NCBI GenBank assembly: GCA_003864495.1 | Contig: ML133394.1 | Coordinates: 1,860,001-1,924,000, forward strand | DNA length: 64,000 bases | Source of the DNA: Nemopilema nomurai | Lineage: Eukaryota > Cnidaria > Scyphozoa > Rhizostomeae > Rhizostomatidae | Reading direction: 5' to 3' | Part shown: positions 57,501-64,000 of the stretch, in pieces | Numbering within the stretch: position 1 is the stretch's first letter | Layout: each line of letters begins with the position of its first letter | Translations under genes and position numbers: made by a program | The notes under the pieces: generated by a model | What the model saw: only the letters and a program-made list of their open reading frames with translations | Told to the model about the DNA's origin: nothing | Databases searched by the model: none

Positions 57501-57757
57501 CGAAATGGCTAAGCATTGTGCCCGGAAGCCAACTTCAGCCATACTGCAATCGTGAAGGTTTTAATGTCCTGGGCAGAGCAGTACGGATTGGCATTGCAGC
57601 GAACAATGAGAATGAATGTTTGTCTCCGGATTCATACAGTGGCATCGGAATAGGTGACATGTCAAATTGGTGCGGTATCACTGGAACAAAGACTGGCAAT
57701 TTTCACTGCTTTTTGAAAACTAATATACCGGCTGATGGATTTTTACTCGTAAAATGA
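54504..57757 (+). pseudogene. PAN-EGF-fibrinogen-like secreted protein gene, copy 3 (exon 1 frameshift)
   Basis: Five exons: 54504-54826, 55405-55534, 56577-56731, 56865-57093 and 57483-57757. Exon 1 lacks one C near 54588 (AAAGTCATGC versus AAAGTCCATGC), so the frame shifts at the start of the PAN domain (323 rather than 324 bases). From the end of exon 1 onward everything is intact, including the full C-terminus: GNFHCFLKTNIPADGFLLVK and a TGA at 57755. This copy therefore defines the true end of the protein. With an unshifted exon 1 the five exons total 1113 bases (370 aa). Exon phases are 0, 1, 0 and 1 at the four introns, and all introns are GT-AG. The exon 4 acceptor is placed at CGACAAAG before ACTAGG, because the next AG would give an immediate stop. 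It may be a functional gene with one assembly error. Confidence 0.75.
57347..57392. repeat. 13-base tandem repeat with CACGTG cores
   Basis: GTGTCTTGATCAC occurs three times in the intron before exon 5 of copy 3, each junction forming the palindrome CACGTG (an E-box). The equivalent stretches are about 41724-41765 in copy 1, where one repeat is shortened, and about 49537-49582 in copy 2, where one reads GTTCAC. Copies of the array therefore differ here. Any regulatory role is inference. Confidence 0.7.
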
Positions 57758-59124
57758 GTGTAAAGAGCAGTAGTATAATAACCGTAAGAAGTGTAAGACC
57801 ACTCCGCTAAGACACAGAGCAATGCTCCAAGTCACATTTTCACAAACTTATTTACGAAATTTCATCAATATATTCATTTATTTATGCAACACGAGTTGAT
57901 GACTTAGGGGTATCCACAATCCTCAAATAGAGGCATTTAAATTGGATAGACGCAAAAACCAGACCATGAATCATTTTCGGGCAACATTAGTGCTTGAAAA
58001 ACCAAACATCTTTTCAGCACCTGATATGGCTTAGATATGACGTGAGACCCCATTCGAAACATGCCACCAAGAGAGCACGCAAGGGTCATTATATGTGTGG
58101 TGCTTGATGCCTTCTGTTCTTATAGATAAGTACGATTATAGGCATCTGAAGTGGTAGAGAACGTGCAGCCCAACCCTACCAAGTTAGTCCCCGTCAATTT
58201 CATTATTAATCCACAATTTTGTTCATTCTGTCGAGTAGTTAACGAAACAGAACTTTATTTTGCAAACACTTCCCAAAATTTTTTAGTTACGATCACCGAA
58301 TTATTTAATAGAATTTTGAGACGACTCTCTCAGCAAATGACGACTGCAAGAAAATTGCGCATACTGGATCACTGATCGTTAATGCAATACTTGTTCGAGC
58401 CATACTTCTTTGTATTTACACGAAGTTCTCGTATAATCGTAGGATCATGAATCGCCCACATCGTATGCCTTATTCTTAATTATGTCGTAGCACCTAGTTC
58501 CAATCGAAAATACACGACAAGATGTTATGTTAGAGAGGGTGTTAAAAGTTGCATGATGCCTAATATTGAGTGCTTGAATATAGTATTGAATAAATTAGAC
58601 AGCTCTTTCGTAATGTCTTTTGCAGTTACCTTGGTACTTTTTGGTAGCCAAAAATGTGTCGAAACTCACTTTTGTATGACGCAAACTGTGCTGTTCAAGT
58701 TAGTGTCTAGAATCTAGCTTTATTGCATTAGGTTGTCAAAAGTTTTAGAAAAATATTCTACACTGTTGCACTGTAGTTATCTGCTACTGGGGTCCTGTCT
58801 TTACTGCGTAGCATATGGCAAAGAACGTTTCTACGACCAATCAACTCTCTACAATCCTCCCCCTTCACCTCTTCTGCCTCGCCAGCCCATCTTTGTGACA
58901 ACTGGCACACCTCAGTACTTCACAAATTTTAAATCAGTAATCCATAATGAAAGATCTGTCACAATTTGGCCTTTTCCGTTTTGTGACCCCTAGAAATGAC
59001 ATAGACAAACTGTCACGAATAAATTGCTTAACCAAAGCGACTATAGCACAGAACAGGCACGTAGGAACCGGGAGGGCTGGGGTGCAGCAGCCCCCCAATA
59101 ATTGTCAACAAACTGCAGTATTTT

Positions 59125-59283
59125 TCCTTTATATCGGTGTACTGAATGAGAGGGAATACAATGGGCAGCAACATACTGTTTTGTTCTATCATCCAATCTT
59201 TGACTAGTGCGTCCTACATACCGAGCTTCACATCGGCAACATAATTCGTAAACGACTAAACTTTTTTGAGGGCAGGAACGCAA
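59125..59283 (-). mobile_element. Penelope-like GIY-YIG endonuclease fragment, unit 3
   Basis: Same relic as in unit 1, with the VVYELCCRCEARYVGRTSQR block open. The frame extends from 59496 to 59041 because a one-base difference upstream joins neighbouring frames. It is not an intact nuclease: the C-terminal half of the domain is missing. Confidence 0.68.
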
Positions 59284-61289
59284 TCCTTTTGGGTGGATAT
59301 TGTGTGGAGGAAACATGGTCTTAGCATTGTAGGCCACACGAGGATTCACAGCTGAATAGCAGGAAGAAGAGAAAAACAACAGTGCGATGCATTTCAGTTT
59401 CAAAGAAGATAAAGATACGCTCCTTTGACTGAGCCATTTTGCAAAAATCCATTGTTTGTTTATACTGAGGACTATTTTAAGATTTTGCCGAGGCATCGAA
59501 TGCTAATGGAAGACCAAAAAGCGTAGCCTTTGAAACGATTACAAACTACTGTAAGACACTTAAAACTCTTGGAATTTAAATGAATCTTTGGCTGAATGTA
59601 CAATGCCTCACGCTTCAAACATCTAGCTTATTTTCAATGGAGAGACAAACCTCTTTCATTTTTGCCCAGACCTTGTCATGATGAGAAAAGCTTTTAAACT
59701 GGCAAGAAAACATTGCAGTAGAAAAATGATGCCACTAACACATTCATGATATTGTTTTGGGAAATATCCGGATGCTTTTTGCACAGCTATGTCCATTTTT
59801 CTTGCTTTTGACTACTTGTTTCCACCTACTCTTACTAAAATTTATTGTCACGAAATAACAAATAAATTCATACTGAAACAGGAATTGCAGAACCAGGGCC
59901 CCCGCGATAAAGTTCAAGGTGTAATTTTTAGTTTCTTTGCAAATAATGCTAAAATTAGCAAAGGGTGTCCCAATGTTGGCAAGAACAAACTTATTCTTTT
60001 TTAAAAAGAGGCAAGAAAAATGTTCTCAACATATCATCAGAAATGTCGAAAATTCTTTATTCAAAATTGCTCCCTCCTTTTTTTTACGGACCGGATAATT
60101 GGAATCCGGATAAACGAGGGTCGGATAATTGAATAAGTACTGTAAACCTTTACTTGCTGGTCCTCTTTGAATTCTTTTTTACTAAAATTGTCCACCTTAG
60201 ACAAAAATGTCCTACTCTCCTGCCGTGGTAAGCAAAAGCGTTTTTATATTATTGAAATGGCTTTTAAATAACAGTAAGAAAGATTAGGCTGCACAGATCG
60301 AAATTTGGTTTCCACTGGAAAGAGTAAATTTTTCATCGCTTTGTTGGTAATCCAACTCTTTCTTTTAATTAAAATTTCTACATGGAAATTAATCGCATAA
60401 AATATTCGCTGTAGAATTTGCCTCAATCCCTCTTCAGATTATGCCATACTTAACACTTGCCTTACCATCTTAATGTCACGGTTACCTTTTATCACAACCA
60501 GTTTACTAACCCAATTCTGATATTATAGCAGAGATATTTTGCTCCCCGTGGGATACAGGATTCAATGGGTAGTGTAAGCCGAAATGTTAGCGTCGCTTCC
60601 AAAGATGCCATAGATTGTTACCTGATTATAATGCTCAGTAGTAGGGCTTTGCAGTGTCGTATGTGAACTAAAAAAGAAATGGGTTGCATGAATAACGAAT
60701 GCAGCATAGCAAATTCATACTTAAAGTGATCACCTCATTTTGCACCTCATACAAAAACCAAGAAATTCATACAAATATACACCTCATTTTGCAAAAATAG
60801 CTGCATGTATATTTTCAACTACGACAGGTAGCCTACCGTTATTAAGTTTTAATTACCCGAGACTTGTGATGTATTTGTCTCTACCTGTGTATTGACTAAA
60901 GCGTCAAGTAGCGATAGAAAGTCCAAAACGGCCTCATCAATAATGCATTTAGTGTAACAAACTATTGTTGGTATACAAGCGGGAGCAGAAAGCATCTTGC
61001 GATCGTTTCGTTTCAATACGATCCAAACATAAGGTTGTATGCGAATGTAATCTATAAACTAACATTGCTTATTGTAAGATGACAAAAAACGGGAGAAAGA
61101 TAGGAAGACATTGCAAGCGGGGAATTCTTTCTATACCAAGTCTACTTTGTCGTTTGATCAAGGCGAAGGCTTCTCTTATTAGCAGCAATGTCCCGTCAGA
61201 GATTTCAGAGAAATTCATTTTCCTAACGTCACAAACTCTTTGACGTCGAGTTAAATCTTCTGTCACAAAACACCATCTTACTAACTGAC

Positions 61290-61768
61290 TGCCAAAGTTC
61301 CCCTATGGGTTGTTTATCAGGTTAGAACAGATTTGAGGAATAAAATGAAAGAAGTGGAACAGAGTGGGTGGAGAGAATAATCGATTATGTAAGCAATGTC
61401 CGATCAATATTAGCAGTCGGCTGGCACAAATAGTGAACCATAAGGCATATATCAAGCTTAGGGCGACAAATTGGTACTTTAGAAACCTGAAACAGAGCAA
61501 TGTAAAACATGATGACGCATACTTAACTAGAGAAATATGAAGCACCACAGCATCATAGCAACAGCTGTTGCCATTCAACATTGTTATGACAGAATCAAAA
61601 GCCATATCTATTCATTGCCTGGAAGGCATAATTCAACATCGATTTTATCGATTTTTAATAGATCTGCTGGTGATTATATTGTGAAGCCAATAACTACCGC
61701 CGTCATTTTGCTGGTGCCTAGAAGATGACAGATAGTGTCCATACTGCTATGGTCCGCCTATACCTATG
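61290..61768 (-). pseudogene. decayed class A GPCR-like fragment, unit 4
   Basis: Counterpart of the fragment at 37800-38302, split by further indels. Same reservations. Confidence 0.33.
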
Positions 61769-62305
61769 CCTTATTCCTATGCAAGTTTTTCCCACCAAGT
61801 TGAAAACACGCTTCGGAATGCAAAATGATACACATTTGTCGTCATTTTCCAATCATTGAATCATTTTGCAATCATTGAATCATTTTCCGATATTGATCCT
61901 TTTTGTGATCATTAAACCACCTAGCGCTTTGCGATACTTCATTGAGTCATATTCATCCACATCTCGCCTTGTGATTCAATTTTCTAATGCTAGTTGTAAA
62001 TACCAATGCTATTTATCAACGCAAGAAATCGCTGATGTAACAGTATGTTTGATTTTAGCAGCACTGACATATTAAAGACGAAAAATGCTTTGCTTTAATA
62101 AATGCAAAATAAATGCTGTTTACAAGACTCCCAACAACCCTTCCACATTAATAAATAATGATTTCGAAAATAGGACAAGAATACCACCAATAAAAGCCAA
62201 TCTGCATCTTCAACGGCAGAGGTAGATGGTGTCCATTTACGACACGTTATTCTAATTTTGAGCAACATAGAACAATTTGTGTGACCAGAAGGCTTTCTCC
62301 CAGAA

Positions 62306-64000
62306 ATGGAAAAGAAAGGGCAGTTGGCTATAATCGTATTGTGCTTAACTAGTACCGTTCTTTCCAATATCGTTAATTTGAACTGTAAAGTCCATGCAGA
62401 CTTTAGTGTTGTGCTGGAAGACTTCGTTGACAATTCCGGAATCATAAAGAGGGTTGCATCAAAAGGAAAACGAGAGTGTGTTCTTGAGTGTCTGTCCGTG
62501 CAAAGATGCAAGGCAGTGAACTTTCAAAGGGTAGATGGAACGTGTGAACTGATAGAGCGTGGATTAACATCGAATGTGCAGCAGAAGAATGGATGGACAT
62601 ATTTGACGACCAATGCTGGCGCAAGGAATGTGAGTACCCCTCCAAGCGCATGTCTTGGGTTCGTAAACGTACTCTTAAGTGCCTGATAAACAGGGGGTCG
62701 GGAAAAGCGGGGGATGGGTGGTGTTTGGGACGCTGTGGAAATTATAGGCAGCAGAGGGTCGCAATAAGGGCGAGCTCAGCCAGGAATTGATATAGAAGGG
62801 GATTCCTAATAAAAACGGGAGAGATTGGAAAAAGTTCAAAGAGTTAGTGGTGATAACGGTCCTTATAAGAGCGGGGGGTGGGGGCGTGGTTGGGGAAAAA
62901 TTGAAAACTGATAATTGGTGGGCCGCTAATTAGGCACCTAAAAGTAGGTAGCAAGCACTTGATGTTAACAGCACATAGTGAAACCAATGTAGGGAGACTT
63001 TTCGTCTATAAATAGTTCTGTTCCAGTACAGAAGGAGTGCCAAGGTATTTAAATTTTACTAGTGGTATTTTGATAACATCGTGCAACTTTCACATACACC
63101 TACATTATATGTTTGCCAGGAACTTTATAATCTATTATCTGATCATGTATTCAAAGTACCATAGTTCGTGCTTTGAAAGATGAGTAAAGGCGAGACTCGT
63201 CGTTTTAGAATGGCTTGAACTGCAGCACCTTGTCACCATGTCAGAATAATGCCCAGTGCGTTGATACATGTGAGGACCCTGGCTACAAATGCATTTGTGA
63301 CAAAATGCACTCAGGATCAGATTGCAAGAGTGTAAGAGGTAAGGTCCTCTATTTTCAGGCAAAATAGATTTATGATCTTTATATTCCAACTAAAAACAAA
63401 ATTCCAAAGACAGATGATTATTACACTTTGTGAATTGAAATCCCGGCAATGCAGTTGGAGGGGACTCTACTTGCCGGGTATGATGAAATGCCACTCTACC
63501 CTACCCTCAAAGTTCTACACATGCCGAATAAACAGCTGTATGTCGCAATGGCATTTAAAGCAGTTTTGTCAATTCTATTTCATTGCATTCTACTTTACAA
63601 TTCAATTTTGAAAGCTTGCCAATATTGGAAAAATGTCATTACACTGTATACTCATGAATCGTTTCCGCATACAGTTTTCGTTTAGTGAGGACTTGCGTTT
63701 AGTAAGGATCAATGTGCTAGGTTTTAAGCTAGTTGATTCTGCGTCTCCTTCAGTTGGTCGGGTGACATTCAGCATTACACAATTATTGGTTTCTAATGTA
63801 TGAAGCACCAGTAATTGATTTATAGAAGTGAACCCGCTGAAAACACCGGAGCTAAATATACAATCTCTTTCATCTGTCTGTGACACAGAACAATAAAAGA
63901 AATTCAAGCACCCAATGACATTTTAGAATGGCTCATTGCATTGCATGAATTGAAATTCGAAATATTTTCGCGAAAGCCTCCTTTTCTTTGATGTCTGAAA
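62306..64000 (+). CDS. PAN-EGF-fibrinogen-like secreted protein gene, copy 4, 5' part
   Basis: Exon 1 (62306-62629, 324 bases) is intact, with signal peptide and PAN/Apple domain. It carries Ser where copies 2 and 3 have Ala after GLT (TTAACATCG versus TTAACAGCG). The EGF exon (63209-63338, 130 bases) is also intact. By spacing in the other units, exon 3 would begin near 64380, outside the window. No defect is seen in the visible part, so this copy may be fully functional. Confidence 0.8.

Larger units (their letters stand above)
51731..59537 (+). repeat. tandem array unit 3 (about 7.81 kb)
   Basis: Third unit. Its 5' half carries unit-2-type bases and its 3' end unit-1-type bases (for example ACCTGATATGGCTTAGATATG near 58020, and GCGCATACTGG). 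It therefore looks like a recombinant between two unit types. Confidence 0.95.
59538..64000 (+). repeat. tandem array unit 4, cut by window end
   Basis: Fourth unit, first 4.46 kb only. Its 5' part matches unit 1 at diagnostic sites (GTCCAAAACGG, TTAACATCGAATG, CGTCGTTTTAG). After the EGF exon it shares the deletion near 63820 found in units 2 and 3. The array therefore continues beyond the window, and its copy number is unknown. Confidence 0.93.

Noticed and set aside
36046..64000. The array as a CRISPR, rDNA or satellite array
   Set aside because: The units are 7.8 kb with spliced protein genes and no rRNA sequence, and the repeat is far too long for CRISPR.

Overview
This is nuclear DNA of an animal. 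It is AT-rich, with multi-exon genes carrying GT-AG introns, an intronless class A GPCR and many transposon fragments. The gene types suggest a cnidarian, probably a hexacoral or sea anemone: an invertebrate hnRNP Q/R, LSD1/KDM1A, a single-exon lineage-specific rhodopsin-like receptor, and a secreted PAN-EGF-fibrinogen-like protein of the kind common in anthozoans. The taxon is inferred; no marker gene proves it.

Layout. (1) 1-1758, plus strand: the last two coding exons of an hnRNP Q/R (SYNCRIP) homologue: RRM2, RRM3 and an RGG/YG-rich tail. (2) 4066-15793, minus strand: a complete LSD1 (KDM1A) gene. I could place 18 coding exons with consistent phases, giving 777 aa with SWIRM, FAD/amine-oxidase and Tower regions. 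Its introns hold a decayed Penelope-like reverse transcriptase, a decayed PHD-like zinc finger and other debris. (3) 15794-17540: spacer with an interrupted foldback element that carries a tRNA-like B box and a nested hAT-like insertion. (4) 17541-26073, minus strand: a 13-exon gene for an unrecognised 464-aa coiled-coil protein. Its introns hold a (GA)n tract and a MITE. (5) 30184-31110, minus strand: an intact intronless class A GPCR. (6) About 34.6-35.4 kb: a degenerate LINE 3' end.

(7) From 36046 to the window end lies a head-to-tail array of a unit of about 7.8 kb. Three units are complete and a fourth runs off the edge. Each complete unit holds the right end of a Tigger/pogo-like element, a decayed GPCR-like fragment on the minus strand, one five-exon plus-strand gene, and a Penelope-type GIY-YIG endonuclease fragment on the minus strand. 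The gene encodes a secreted protein: signal peptide, PAN/Apple, EGF, and a fibrinogen-related domain of cnidarian type. The units are nearly identical, but each of the three fully visible gene copies has its own single-base frameshift(s), and SNP patterns are mosaic between units. Either the copies are young and decaying, or the assembly has residual indel errors. This array is the most interesting part of the window.

The single-copy genes act in unrelated processes (RNA processing, histone demethylation, signalling). No operon-like organisation is expected or seen.
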